Assembly (NCBI GenBank): GCA_040220875.1 | Contig: JAVJVX010000003.1 | Coordinates: 386,969-450,968 of the forward strand | DNA: 64,000 nt | From: Alphaproteobacteria bacterium | Lineage (GTDB): Bacteria; Pseudomonadota; Alphaproteobacteria; JAVJVX01 | Reading direction: 5' to 3' | In this document: positions 34,633 to 44,095 of the stretch, in pieces | Layout of the letters: every line of letters begins with the position of its first letter | How positions within the stretch are numbered: the stretch's first letter is position 1 | The notes under the pieces: generated by a model | Seen by the model: the letters and a program-made list of their open reading frames with translations, nothing else | What the model was told of the DNA's origin: nothing | The model's database searches: none | Position numbers and translations under genes: made by a program

Positions 34633-35403
34633 ATGACAGAGATTGTGGTTTACGACGCGGCCAACAGCCCGGCCGGCCGCCGGGTGCGTATGACACTGTT
34701 GGAAAAGGGGATGGGGTTCGAGATTCGCTGGCTCAATCTGGGCCTGATGGATCAGAAGCAGGACTGGTATCTCCGGCTGAATCCGGCCGGGATGGTGCCA
34801 ACCCTGATGGATGGCGAGCGGGTGGTGTTCGATTCCATCGCCATTATCGAATATCTTGACGAGACCCGCGCCGAACCCCGCCTGGTGCCGGCGGATGCCC
34901 CGGGCCGCGCGGAAATGCGGATGTGGTTCGCGTTCGAACTGGAATGCGCGAAACCCTTTCGCGATTCGATTTACGAGACGATCGCCAAGGACCGGCTGGC
35001 AAAGAGCGGCCTTACGTGGGAAGAGGCGGTGCGCGAGATCCGAGAGCGCACGAAAAATCCCTTCTACGCCAAATTCGCACGTCAGCTTATGACCACGCCG
35101 CGCGATGAAGAGCTACTGGCCGACCGCCGGCTCGTCCTGTTCGAGCGTCTCGCCTGGATGGAGGACCGGCTTGCCGACGGGCGGCGCTGGCTGCTGGGGG
35201 ACGTGTTCTCCCTCGCCGACATTGCCCTGGCGCCACGACACGCCATGTACCCGCTGATCGGCGTGGAGGATTTCGACGATCGCTATCCGCGCATCGCCGG
35301 CTGGATGGCTCGGGTGGCCGAGAGGCCAAGCTGGGAGGCCTCGCTGATCCTGCCGCAGCCGGGCGAGAAAAGCGTCCGCGTGAATCCGTCGCAAATGGCC
35401 TGA
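34633..35403 (+). CDS. Glutathione S-transferase family protein
   Basis: The 256-residue protein has an N-terminal thioredoxin-like domain (YDAANSPAGRRVRMTLLEKG, cis-Pro in NPAGMVPTLMDG, then FDSIAIIEYLDE) and an all-helical C-terminal domain, the standard GST layout. The Asn-Ser-Pro segment at about 9-11 occupies the place of the catalytic Ser/Cys. Substrate class is not predictable; GST genes near catabolic clusters often handle electrophilic intermediates. The ATG at 34633 is chosen over 34597 because similarity starts there. UbiX and MBL genes follow on the same strand. Confidence 0.9.
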   Translation: MTEIVVYDAANSPAGRRVRMTLLEKGMGFEIRWLNLGLMDQKQDWYLRLNPAGMVPTLMDGERVVFDSIAIIEYLDETRAEPRLVPADAPGRAEMRMWFAFELECAKPFRDSIYETIAKDRLAKSGLTWEEAVREIRERTKNPFYAKFARQLMTTPRDEELLADRRLVLFERLAWMEDRLADGRRWLLGDVFSLADIALAPRHAMYPLIGVEDFDDRYPRIAGWMARVAERPSWEASLILPQPGEKSVRVNPSQMA

Positions 35404-35541
35404 AGTGCCTGTTTCGGGCGTTTGCGTGCCACTGACCGGCCTTTTCGCGACAAACCGGTTGACGGGACGGGCGGAGGCCCGCTTCTCTTTGGGATGTCCG
35501 TCGTCACCGGGGCCGGGCAAATCGCAAGGGGAGCAGAGGGA

Positions 35542-36162
35542 ATGAGTGTCAGGACCAGGCCGGCGCGTTTGATTGTAGGGATCAGCGGGGCCTCGGGCGT
35601 GATCTACGGGGTGCGTCTCCTCGAGCTGCTGCGCGAGGTCGATGTGGAGACCCATCTGATCATGACCAAATCGGCCCAGGTCACCCTTGCGCTCGAGACC
35701 GAATACAAGGTGGGCGATGTTCTGAAGATGGCAACCCATCATTACGACAACGCCGATATCGCGGCCGCCGTTTCCAGCGGGTCCTTCCACACGATGGGAA
35801 TGGTAATCGCCCCGTGCTCCATGCGAAGCCTCGCCGAAATCGCCACAGGCGTGACCGGCAACCTGCTGTCGCGGGCGGCCGACGTGGCGCTCAAGGAACG
35901 CCGTCGCCTCGTTCTCATGGCACGCGAGACGCCGCTTCACCTCGGTCATCTGCGCAACATGGTCCAGGTCACGGAGATGGGGGCGGTGGTCTACCCGCCG
36001 TCGCCCGCTTTCTATACCCGGCCCACGCAACTGCAGGAAGTCATCGACCAGTCACTGGGCCGGATGCTTGACCTCTTCGAGTTTGAATCGAGCGTGGTGC
36101 GCCGGTGGGGCGAGGATATCCGCGCCGGACGCCGCGCGGGCGGCGAGGAGTCGGATACATGA
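35542..36162 (+). CDS. ubiX: UbiX-type flavin prenyltransferase
   Basis: UbiX makes the prenylated FMN cofactor used by UbiD-type decarboxylases. The 206-residue product has the FMN-binding motif GISGASGVIYG near residue 13-23, VIAPCSMRSLAEIATG and the C-terminal RETPLHLGHLRNM. ATG 35542 has a GGGAGCAGAGGGA ribosome site; the open frame 40 codons upstream has no similarity. No ubiD-like gene is in the window, so whether it serves ubiquinone synthesis or an aromatic acid decarboxylase is open. It overlaps the next gene as ATGA. Confidence 0.92.
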   Translation: MSVRTRPARLIVGISGASGVIYGVRLLELLREVDVETHLIMTKSAQVTLALETEYKVGDVLKMATHHYDNADIAAAVSSGSFHTMGMVIAPCSMRSLAEIATGVTGNLLSRAADVALKERRRLVLMARETPLHLGHLRNMVQVTEMGAVVYPPSPAFYTRPTQLQEVIDQSLGRMLDLFEFESSVVRRWGEDIRAGRRAGGEESDT

Positions 36163-36893
36163 CCGTCACCAACAGTAACTCGGGCACGCGGATCGACGAA
36201 ATCGCGGACGGAATTTTCCGTATCTCCACCCCGGTGCCGCCCGAGGATTTTCCATCCGGCTTCACCTACAACCAGTTCCTCATTCGCGACGAGGCGCCGC
36301 TCCTGTTCCATACCGGGGCGCCGCGGCTTTTCTCCGTTGTATCGGAGGCTGTCGCACATGTGCTGCCCGTGGACCGGCTGCGTTATATCAGCTTCTCTCA
36401 TTACGAGTCCGACGAGTGCGGCGCGCTGAACGATTTTCTCAAGGTCGCGCCCGAAGCCGTGCCGCTGTGCGGGCGGATCGCAGCCATGACGTCGATCGGC
36501 GAAATGGCGCTCCGTCCGCCCCGCGTGCTGGAGGATGGCGAGGGCCTGGACCTCGGGGTGCACCGCGTCAGATGGATCGACACACCCCACTTGCCGCATG
36601 CCTGGGAATGCGGACAGCTTTTCGAGGAGACCACGGGCACGCTGTTTTGTGGCGACCTTTTCACCCAGTTCGGCGCCGATGTCCCGCCGCTGGTGGAGAC
36701 CGATATATTCGCCGCCGCCGAAGCGGCGCGCCACCAGGTGGACTACATGGCCCGGACGCTGGACGGGCCGGACCTGCTGGAAAAGCTTGCCGTGCTGCAA
36801 CCGCGGGTCATGGCGTGCATGCATGGCAGTGCCTGGAAAGGGGCGGGGGCCGATCTTCTGCGCCGCCTGGCGGACGAATTACGTCCGTCCTGA
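36159..36893 (+). CDS. MBL-fold metallohydrolase, flavodiiron-like
   Basis: The 244-residue protein shows the metallo-beta-lactamase motif as H81-x-E83-x-D85 within FSHYESDECGAL, rather than HxHxDH. That pattern is typical of the diiron oxygen/NO reductase (ODP) group. Later ligands are in LFCGDLFTQFG (Asp) and CMHGSAW (His). It lacks a flavodoxin domain, so it may be a free-standing subunit or an O2/NO sensor. It is translationally coupled to ubiX through ATGA. I am sure of the fold but not of the reaction. Confidence 0.85.
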   Translation: MTVTNSNSGTRIDEIADGIFRISTPVPPEDFPSGFTYNQFLIRDEAPLLFHTGAPRLFSVVSEAVAHVLPVDRLRYISFSHYESDECGALNDFLKVAPEAVPLCGRIAAMTSIGEMALRPPRVLEDGEGLDLGVHRVRWIDTPHLPHAWECGQLFEETTGTLFCGDLFTQFGADVPPLVETDIFAAAEAARHQVDYMARTLDGPDLLEKLAVLQPRVMACMHGSAWKGAGADLLRRLADELRPS

Positions 36894-36917
36894 TGGTCTG
36901 GCGCCGCGCGCGCCGGC

Positions 36918-37310
36918 TCAGGTCCAGCGGTCGATCAGATAGCGGGCGAGGTTGATGTAATCCGTCGCCAGGGCGAGCGAATCGGTGATGAAAAGCGCAT
37001 AGAGATATTTGGTCGACAGTCTCGCGCTTTCCAGCCGCGGACGGCGCCGATAGAGATAGATCAGGAGCGGAGTCCAGAACAGGATGTGGCCAAGCCCCAT
37101 GAGGCGCCCATCGTTGACGAGCGGGTAGAACCAGCTCATGAACACGACATTGGCGAGAAAGGCCGCGAGCACCCAGCGCGGCTCCACCTGACGGACGAAC
37201 AGGATCGAGGCGGCGTTCAGCCCCGCCAGCCAGAACAGCCAGATCGTCATCCAGGTCGGCTGTTGCAGCGCCACGTCCAGAAGCGAAGCAGCCGGCGTGC
37301 CTGTCTCCAT
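36918..37310 (-). CDS. Unrecognised small membrane protein
   Basis: The 130-residue protein has about four hydrophobic segments (WMTIWLFWLAGLNAASILFV, WVLAAFLANVVFMSWFY, LGHILFWTPLLIYLY and YLYALFITDSLALATDY). The ATG at 37310 is preceded by GGAGGATG, a strong ribosome site, which rules out the upstream extension. It converges on the MBL gene. I do not recognise the family. Confidence 0.75.
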   Translation of the reverse strand: METGTPAASLLDVALQQPTWMTIWLFWLAGLNAASILFVRQVEPRWVLAAFLANVVFMSWFYPLVNDGRLMGLGHILFWTPLLIYLYRRRPRLESARLSTKYLYALFITDSLALATDYINLARYLIDRWT

Positions 37311-37458
37311 ATGGTCATCCTCCCCCGATGAGCTTTTGGACCGGGTTGACCTTAGCGCCTCGGATCGGGCCGCGAAACCCTGCAAGCTTGTGCCGGTGAA
37401 ATTTATATGCGATCAGGCGCGGGCGGGCAGCAAAGGCCCGGTCAACGAGGTAGCGAAC

Positions 37459-38427
37459 GTGGCCGAGGAGAAAACGACCGAACGATCTTTCTGGCCCACC
37501 GAGAGTGGCGAGCGGCCACCCGTCTGGATTGCGGCCGTGCTGGTGTTGCCACCGCTGTTCTGGGCCTGCAATTTCGTCCTTGCCCGCATGTTGGTGGGCG
37601 ACGTGCCGCCAGTGGCGCTGGCCTTCTGGCGCTGGACGATGGCGAGTTTCCTCATGCTGCCGTTCGGCCTTCTGCCGCTCTGGTCGCAGCGTTACGTCGT
37701 GCTGCGCAACTGGCGCTGGATGCTGGCCTTTGCCTTCCTCGGCGTCAGCGTATTCAACGTGAGCGCCTATATCGGTCTCCAGTTCACGACCGTGGCCAAC
37801 GCGGCCCTGGTCAACACCTCACAATCGGTCCTGATCGTTCTGCTGTCTGCCTTCCTTCTGCGTGAACGGCTCAAGCTCGTTCAATGGCTGGGCGTGGCGC
37901 TGGCCGTGGCGGGTGTCGTCACGATTTCCGTCCAGGGGAGTCTGGCCACCCTCTTGGCCATCCAGCTCAATATCGGCGACGTCATCATCTTCTTCGCGGG
38001 GTTTTCCTGGGCGCTCTACACGGTGCTGCTGCGCCGTCATCCGCCGGGCCTGACGCTGCCGGCGTTCCTGATGGTGATCCTGCCCCTCGGCACGCTCTTT
38101 CTCGTGCCCGTCTACCTGATCGAGTTGTCGTTGGGCTATAGAATGGTGGTCACGGGCGAAAGCGTCGCCGCGATCTTCTTTGTCGCGATTTTCCCGTCGA
38201 TTCTGGCCTATTTCTTCTGGGCCGCCGCGACCGCCGCTGTCGCGCCGACCACCGCCGGAATGTTTTATTATCTGCTGCCGGTCTTTGCGATCATTATCGG
38301 CTGGATCGTGCTGGGCGAACCGCTCGAATGGTTCCATCTTCTGGGGGCGAGCGTCATCGGGACGGGCGTGTGGCTGACGGCGATACGACCGGCCCTTCAG
38401 GCCCGGCGCTCGGCCTCATCGGGTTGA
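37459..38427 (+). CDS. EamA/DMT family transporter
   Basis: The 322-residue product has ten membrane helices in two homologous halves, as in the drug/metabolite transporter superfamily: first EamA repeat from WACNFVLARMLVGDVPPVAL, second from IIFFAGFSWALYTVLLRR to GEPLEWFHLLGASVIGTGVW. I use the GTG at 37459, which has GAGG seven bases upstream; the frame opens at 37297 but the extra 54 residues are not family-like. Substrates of this class vary widely. It converges on the MATE gene. Confidence 0.88.
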   Translation: MAEEKTTERSFWPTESGERPPVWIAAVLVLPPLFWACNFVLARMLVGDVPPVALAFWRWTMASFLMLPFGLLPLWSQRYVVLRNWRWMLAFAFLGVSVFNVSAYIGLQFTTVANAALVNTSQSVLIVLLSAFLLRERLKLVQWLGVALAVAGVVTISVQGSLATLLAIQLNIGDVIIFFAGFSWALYTVLLRRHPPGLTLPAFLMVILPLGTLFLVPVYLIELSLGYRMVVTGESVAAIFFVAIFPSILAYFFWAAATAAVAPTTAGMFYYLLPVFAIIIGWIVLGEPLEWFHLLGASVIGTGVWLTAIRPALQARRSASSG

Positions 38428-38434
38428 TCCGAAG

Positions 38435-39757
38435 TCAGACTTTGATGGTCGTCCAGCGGTGCCCCTGCCAGAGGATCGTGAAGATGACCGCCTGGATCAG
38501 CCGGTAGCCGATAAAGCTCGCCCAGAGCCAGGTCAGCCCCAGCCCAAGATACGGCCCCAGAAGCCAGGCGGCTGGCAGTCCGATCAGCCATTGGCAGAAA
38601 ATCGAGACAACCATGACCTGCCGTGCGGCTCCCGCGCCCAGAAGGGCGTTCAGCAGCACGATTCCGATGGCGTCTCCAACAATTGTCAGGCCGGTGAGCC
38701 GGAGAGGTGCCACCGCAAGCTCGAGCGTTGCGCGTTCGTGAATGAAGCCGGAGAGCACGAATTCGGGGAAAAGAGCGAGCAGGAGACCGATGCTGCCCAT
38801 GACGCCGACGGCGATCTTGACGACATCCCAGCCCCACTGGCGCGCATCCGCCGGGTCGCCGCGGCCCAGCGCCTGGCCGACCAGGCTTGCTGCGGTGAGG
38901 CCAAGCCCGTTGCCTGGCAAAATCATGACGAGGGTTACGTTGAGCAGGACGGAGGCGGCGGCAAGCTCGCGTGTGCCAACCAGCCCCACAATCCAGAGAA
39001 ACAGGCTGAACCCGACCGAGAAGAAGAAAAGCTGGATCGAGGCCGGCAGGGAAAGCCGGAGCATGGTGACCATGGTCTCCCCGCGCGGCAGTCGGGCAAG
39101 AAAACCATTTTCGCGGGCGTAGTTGTTGGCCTGGGCCGCGTAATAGACCGTGCCAAGCACCGTGGCGATCGCGGAAGCAAGGCCGGCGCCGAAGACGCCG
39201 AGCTCGGGAAATCCGAAGTTTCCGTAAATCAGAAGATAATTGAGCACGATATTGATCGTGTGCATGACGATCAGCGTGCGCAAATAGACGTGGGAGCGGT
39301 TCACGCCGTTCCAGTAACCGCGGAAGGAAAAGTTCATCCCCAAGGCAAAGACGGCGGCCAGCCGGGCCTGCAGATAGGGAATGGCCTCCACCACGACGGC
39401 GGGATCGTCGTTGAGCAGCGGAAAATACCGGTCTGCCGTAACGATGAGGACAAGCGACAGAGGCAGGGCGATGACGCAGGACAGGAACAGCCCGCCATTG
39501 AGCGGAACGGCGGCTTCGCTGCTCCGCCCCTCGCCAAGCCGGCGCGCCGCCATGGCCTGCACGCCCGAGGACAGTCCCATCACCGCGGCGCCAGCCACGA
39601 AATGCGCGAAGCTGGCAATGCCGACGGCGGCGAGCGCCACCGAGCCCAGCGTTCCCACCATGGCGAGGTCCACGAGGTTCAGGACGTTTTGCGAAATCTG
39701 GCCGCCGACGATGGGAAGGGACAGGCGCCGGATGGACTGAAAGCGGGATTTCTGCAC
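38435..39757 (-). CDS. MATE family efflux transporter
   Basis: The 440-residue protein has twelve membrane helices and the MATE signature LSLPIVGGQISQNVLNLVDL at the front, then the second-half repeat from LRLSLPASIQLFFFSVGFSL. MATE proteins export cationic or aromatic compounds using Na+ or H+ gradients. The GTG at 39757 has AGGA six bases upstream; an alternative GTG at 39865 adds 36 residues without a ribosome site. It lies downstream of the LuxR-type regulator on the same strand and may share its transcript. Confidence 0.9.
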   Translation of the reverse strand: MQKSRFQSIRRLSLPIVGGQISQNVLNLVDLAMVGTLGSVALAAVGIASFAHFVAGAAVMGLSSGVQAMAARRLGEGRSSEAAVPLNGGLFLSCVIALPLSLVLIVTADRYFPLLNDDPAVVVEAIPYLQARLAAVFALGMNFSFRGYWNGVNRSHVYLRTLIVMHTINIVLNYLLIYGNFGFPELGVFGAGLASAIATVLGTVYYAAQANNYARENGFLARLPRGETMVTMLRLSLPASIQLFFFSVGFSLFLWIVGLVGTRELAAASVLLNVTLVMILPGNGLGLTAASLVGQALGRGDPADARQWGWDVVKIAVGVMGSIGLLLALFPEFVLSGFIHERATLELAVAPLRLTGLTIVGDAIGIVLLNALLGAGAARQVMVVSIFCQWLIGLPAAWLLGPYLGLGLTWLWASFIGYRLIQAVIFTILWQGHRWTTIKV

Positions 39758-39893
39758 GCGGGTTCCTGTAGCGACCTGTCGAGCCGTTGCCTGGTCTCCG
39801 GATCCGCGTCCTTGCCGGTAGGCGGCCGCGGTCGGGGCCAGGCCGAGGTAGCACGTTTTGGCCACGAGCGAGACGGAAATCTGCGCCGGGCCG

Positions 39894-42656
39894 TCAGGAG
39901 GGGCTTTTCAGAAGACCGAGATGCCGGGCACGTTCCACCGCCGCCTGGCGACGGCGGACACCCAGCTTGTCGAACACCTGCTGCAGGTGCCAGCGCACGG
40001 TACCTTCCGTGATTCCAAGCTGTTTTCCAATGTATCTTCCGGTAATGCCCCGGCTGACCAGACGCAGAATTTCAATTTCCCGGGTGCTCAGCCTCTCATG
40101 TTGCGGAAGTTCGGCTGCCTCGAGGGCCGTCGCGTCACCGGCTTCGGCGACCGCGTCATATCCATGCTCGATCATTGCTCGAAGCCGGCCAGCATAACGG
40201 TTGGCATCCGCCCCCTGCGTCCCGGCTTCCTCCGTCTGTTCCGAAATCTCGGCGAGCAGTGAGACGACCGGTTCGCCCTCGTCGAGAAAGGCGCGAACCT
40301 CGCCTGTCTGGGCACCAATGGCCAGGGCGCGGCGCAGATGACGAATGGCGATTCTGTTTTCTCCCTGCAAGCAGGAAACCTTCGTCACAAGCAGCAGGAA
40401 TTCAAGTGCGGGAAGATTGCAGCCCCGCCTTTCAAGGAAATTGACCCAGGATAACAACGTCGAACTTGTCTCATGCGAGCGCCCCAAAGCGCACTGCAAT
40501 CTGGCCCAAACCTGGGTGATTAACGCGTCTTTTGTCGTTGCCGTGCTATGGAGCAGCGCAGGCTTTACCGAAAACATGGTTTCAACGTCGCGCGTCAGGG
40601 CGACCGCGTTCTCGATCCGCCCCTGGTCAAGTTCGATCCGAACATTCTCATGGGTCGCATGAACCAGAAGCCGGACAAAACCTCGGGCCGCCGCCAGCGC
40701 CTGGCACTCGTTGTTAAGCTCCCGTCGAGACTCGTCATCACCGCGCAGCCCGGACAGCCTGATGGCTGTGCCATAATACGCGATGAGCTGTTCTACGAAG
40801 CCGATCTCGGCCGCGACGGGGCCATAGCGGTCAAGCAAACTCGCCGCTGTTTCCAGGTTGTTCAGATGATACTCGGTCTGGGCCAGAAGCAGGGCCGGCA
40901 TGGCGGTCAGAGGCGCCTCGCGGCCGGCGAGTTCGGTGGCGACCTCCACGGCACCGCGCAGGTATTTTACCGCATCCCGGATCTCTCCGCGCATGACAAG
41001 AGCGGGCGCCGCGATCGAGTCCAGCCAGACGGAGCCGTGGATCACGCCCTGCTGCTTGCATGCGTTACGCAGGCGCGCGGCTTCCGCCAGGGCACCCTTG
41101 CAATGAAACATTTCCCGTTGCGTATAGAGGAGGGAATTTTCCACGGTTGTCGTGTCGTAGTCGTTATCCTTGTGGAACCTGTCCAGCCATTCACGACACA
41201 TGCGGTTTGCCGATACGACGTCGTCCGACATGAGCGCGAGCATCATTTCCCGGTGGAGAATATGTTTTTCAAATGATTCCGATTGTAGCGAGGCTTCGGT
41301 TTCTGAAGGGAAGGCGCCTGTTTCATGCTTTTCCCGAAGACGGCGGAGGGACCGGCGCGCTTTTTCGAAATTCCAGGTGATCTCGTCTTCCCAGATCTGG
41401 AAAATCGTCAGATGAGGATAATTCTGGATCACTGAATCCGGCAAAAGCTCGATAGCGCGCTTGAAGACCTTGTGCTGTCCGGTGTGGAAAAGGTAATGAC
41501 AGCAGGCGTTCAGCACGTCCCCCAGAAACTGCGGCTTGCCAAAGGCGATAGCTGCCTCGACGGCTTCCTTGTACAAGCGCTGTTCCAGAAACCAGCGGCT
41601 GGCGCGTTCGCAGATTTCCGCCTCCGCACCGGGGGTGTTGCGTCGAAGCTGTTTCTGCAGCCAGTCCTGAAAAAGATGATGATAGCGCCACCATTTTCCG
41701 TCGGCGTCGAGCCTGTAGAGAAACAGGTTTGCTTCCTCGAGATGCGCAATCATTTTCTGGCTGTCATCGATCCCGAGAATGGCGTCGCAGAGTTCTGGGC
41801 AGATTCGCTCCAGAACCGAGGTTCTAAGCAGGAAGGAACGGAGGTTTTCAGGCAGGGTCTGGACGATTTCCTCCGCCATGTATTCGGAGAGGTCGCGGTT
41901 TCCCGCGGCAAGCCGCTGGATAAGGTCATCCGGCTCGCTCTTGCGTATGGAAAGAGCCGTCAAGCGAAGGGCGACCGCCCAGCCTTCGGTGAACTGGGTC
42001 AAATCCAGCAATTCCCGTTCGGAAATTTCCGGCTGGCCCGGGACCCGAAAAAGCGTTTCCGTCTCGGAAGGCCGGAATTTCAGGTCCTCCTCGTCAATTT
42101 CAAACAGTTGACCCGTGGCCTTCAATCGTCCCAGCGGCATGGACGGGCGGTTGCGCCCGGCGATGATCAGGTGAAACTCCGGCCCTGTGGCAGGCAATGT
42201 CTGCGCGAGATTCTGCAAGATGTAGGGATCGGTGATGTTGTGAAAATCATCCAGGAACAGATGCAGCGGTTCATCCATTTGCGCGAGGCTGCGGCGCAGT
42301 GAGGCGGCCATCGATTCGCTGGAGGCATCAGTGATGTCATCGCCGGAAATGGAGATGCCGGCACGGGAAACCGCAGCCCAGACGTAAGAGAAAAATGCCC
42401 CGGGTTCGTTGTCGGACGGGTCGAGGCTGACCCAGCAGCATCGTCGGCCTTCGGCCTGAAGCTGTGCCCACCATTGGGTGAGGGCGATTGTCTTGCCATA
42501 GCCGGCGGGCGCGGTGATCAGGGCAACACGCGCGCTCCTGTGCGCCTCGAAGATCTGCAGCAGACGGTTGCGCGGTATCGCGCTGCCGCCCGTCTCCGGG
42601 GTGTTCAGCTTGGTCGCGAGCAAATCCTGGCCGAAAATGCCAGTCTCCCGGGCCAT
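39894..42656 (-). CDS. MalT-like ATP-dependent LuxR family regulator
   Basis: The 920-residue protein is a STAND-type activator. A P-loop ATPase domain has ITAPAGYGKT at 47-56 and the Walker B LHLFLDDFH. A long TPR-like helical region covers roughly 390-830. The C-terminal LuxR helix-turn-helix holds LSTREIEILRLVSRGITGRY and LGITEGTVRWHLQQVFDKLG. Such proteins bind a small inducer and ATP before activating. It is divergent from the Rieske operon at 42884, with an 18-base palindrome exactly midway, so it is the likely regulator of that operon and of itself. Confidence 0.92.
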   Translation of the reverse strand: MARETGIFGQDLLATKLNTPETGGSAIPRNRLLQIFEAHRSARVALITAPAGYGKTIALTQWWAQLQAEGRRCCWVSLDPSDNEPGAFFSYVWAAVSRAGISISGDDITDASSESMAASLRRSLAQMDEPLHLFLDDFHNITDPYILQNLAQTLPATGPEFHLIIAGRNRPSMPLGRLKATGQLFEIDEEDLKFRPSETETLFRVPGQPEISERELLDLTQFTEGWAVALRLTALSIRKSEPDDLIQRLAAGNRDLSEYMAEEIVQTLPENLRSFLLRTSVLERICPELCDAILGIDDSQKMIAHLEEANLFLYRLDADGKWWRYHHLFQDWLQKQLRRNTPGAEAEICERASRWFLEQRLYKEAVEAAIAFGKPQFLGDVLNACCHYLFHTGQHKVFKRAIELLPDSVIQNYPHLTIFQIWEDEITWNFEKARRSLRRLREKHETGAFPSETEASLQSESFEKHILHREMMLALMSDDVVSANRMCREWLDRFHKDNDYDTTTVENSLLYTQREMFHCKGALAEAARLRNACKQQGVIHGSVWLDSIAAPALVMRGEIRDAVKYLRGAVEVATELAGREAPLTAMPALLLAQTEYHLNNLETAASLLDRYGPVAAEIGFVEQLIAYYGTAIRLSGLRGDDESRRELNNECQALAAARGFVRLLVHATHENVRIELDQGRIENAVALTRDVETMFSVKPALLHSTATTKDALITQVWARLQCALGRSHETSSTLLSWVNFLERRGCNLPALEFLLLVTKVSCLQGENRIAIRHLRRALAIGAQTGEVRAFLDEGEPVVSLLAEISEQTEEAGTQGADANRYAGRLRAMIEHGYDAVAEAGDATALEAAELPQHERLSTREIEILRLVSRGITGRYIGKQLGITEGTVRWHLQQVFDKLGVRRRQAAVERARHLGLLKSPS

Positions 42657-42761
42657 GTTCCTCCCATGAGAACCCGGCGGCGTAGCGGAGCGGGATAATC
42701 GCCGGGGCTCTCATAAACCCCTAAGTTTTTTATGTGTAAGGCGAGGGCCTGTGTCCGAAAC

Positions 42762-42779
42762 CCTATCAAATTCGATAGG
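42762..42779. promoter_or_regulatory. Palindromic operator candidate between luxR-type gene and Rieske operon
   Basis: CCTATCAAATTCGATAGG is palindromic at 16 of 18 positions (arms CCTATC/GATAGG). It lies 105 bases before the regulator start and 104 before the Rieske start, that is, at the centre of the divergent region. Length and symmetry fit a site for a dimeric LuxR-type helix-turn-helix. The assignment to this regulator is inference. Confidence 0.55.
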
Positions 42780-42883
42780 TGTCTGACAGGGGAGATTTCG
42801 CTTGGCTTGAGCCCGGCGGGAAAAGAAAAAAAGGCTTCGCCGGACCCGCACGCTGTCTCGGACAATGGCTGGAGGGAGGCCCC

Positions 42884-43969
42884 ATGATCCAGAACACGTG
42901 GTATATCGCGGCGCACGCGGACGAACTCAGGCCGTCGGGCGTGCTGGGGCGGACCGTCGCCAACCATCCCATCGTTTTTTACCGCGCCGAATCGGGCGAG
43001 GTGCACGGCGTCGAGGACCGGTGTCCGCACAGGCTCGCCCGCCTTTCGCTCGGCGAGGTGATCGGGGAAAATCTCCGCTGCGGCTATCATGGGGCAACCT
43101 TCAATCCCGCCGGCAAATGCGTCAGCGTCCCAGGACAGTCCCGGCCACCCGAAGGCATGGGCGTCCGGAAATACCCGGTCCAGGAGCGGTACGGCCTGAT
43201 CTGGGTCTGGCCCGGCGATCCGGCGCTCAGCGGGGACGAAAGCTCGATCCCGGATTTCCTGAAATACGGAGAAGCGCCCTACGCGTTTCACAACGGCCAG
43301 ATGCTGTCGCTGAAATGCGATTACCGGCTGATTGTCGATAACCTGCTCGATCCGACCCATGCCGAGTTCGTCCACCGCTCAAGTTTCGGGTCGAGCGACT
43401 GGCAGGCATCGCGCTCGGCCGACAGTGCGGACGGCGCGACGGAGGAATTCACGCTCGACATGCGGGATGACGGGATCGATTTCTCCTACTATCTGCCGGG
43501 CATCGTTGGCGGCCCCTGCTTTGGCGCCATCTATGCATTGAAATACGGGCAGAAGGAATTCCGGGAAAAGCTCGATCTCGAGATGCATGTCAACTGGCAG
43601 CCGCCGGGTCTGTTCTCTTATGCAACCAGGATGCGGCCCCGGGGCGCGCCGTCGGAGGAGGAGGTCTGGGTTATCAACCTGCATCTGCTGACGCCCGAAA
43701 CCGACGATACCGCTCATTACATTTATCGCTGCTCGGCATTGGCGAACGACCATAAATCGGACATCGCCGATTTCTGGATCCAGACCTGTCGAAAGGCCTT
43801 CATGGAAGATAAGCTCGTCATCGAGGCCCAGCAGGCGGTGGCCGGGCCGGGCGACCTGATGAGCCACAAGCTCTTCGACCTGGAAGGCGATTCCATGAGC
43901 TTGAAAGGACGTGATGTCCTCGAGGCCATGGAGGCGAAAGAAACGGGCGGCATCGCTGCCGTCGCCTAG
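42884..43969 (+). CDS. Rieske [2Fe-2S] aromatic oxygenase, VanA/phthalate-type (first paralogue)
   Basis: The 361-residue terminal oxygenase has the Rieske motif C47-P-H49 ... C66-G-Y-H69 and the mononuclear iron motif DPTHAEFVH with His159 and His164. The layout is that of vanillate O-demethylase or phthalate 4,5-dioxygenase alpha subunits, which hydroxylate or O-/N-dealkylate aromatic compounds. GGAGGGAGG precedes ATG 42884. A close paralogue follows at 44096. It heads a four-gene operon. No VanB-like reductase is adjacent, so electrons must come from elsewhere. Confidence 0.92.
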   Translation: MIQNTWYIAAHADELRPSGVLGRTVANHPIVFYRAESGEVHGVEDRCPHRLARLSLGEVIGENLRCGYHGATFNPAGKCVSVPGQSRPPEGMGVRKYPVQERYGLIWVWPGDPALSGDESSIPDFLKYGEAPYAFHNGQMLSLKCDYRLIVDNLLDPTHAEFVHRSSFGSSDWQASRSADSADGATEEFTLDMRDDGIDFSYYLPGIVGGPCFGAIYALKYGQKEFREKLDLEMHVNWQPPGLFSYATRMRPRGAPSEEEVWVINLHLLTPETDDTAHYIYRCSALANDHKSDIADFWIQTCRKAFMEDKLVIEAQQAVAGPGDLMSHKLFDLEGDSMSLKGRDVLEAMEAKETGGIAAVA

Positions 43970-44061
43970 GCGCCCGCGCTGACAGGACCCCGGGCAGCCA
44001 TCAAAGCGGGCATGGCCGCCCCTCGTGATCGCCTGGTGACGGGCCCGGAACAGGCGCGATT

Positions 44062-44095
44062 CAAGGATGGAAACACGCCAAGGATGGAAACACGC
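44062..44095 (+). repeat. 17-bp tandem duplication covering the ribosome site of the second Rieske gene
   Basis: CAAGGATGGAAACACGC occurs twice head to tail (44062-44078 and 44079-44095) and ends exactly before ATG 44096. Each copy contains an AAGGA ribosome-binding sequence and an ATG. The AAGGA of the second copy is 11 bases from the chosen start. Confidence 0.85.

Noticed and set aside
38459-40012. 517-codon plus-strand frame opposite the MATE gene
   Set aside because: It is highly charged with no domain; the minus strand encodes a complete twelve-helix transporter.
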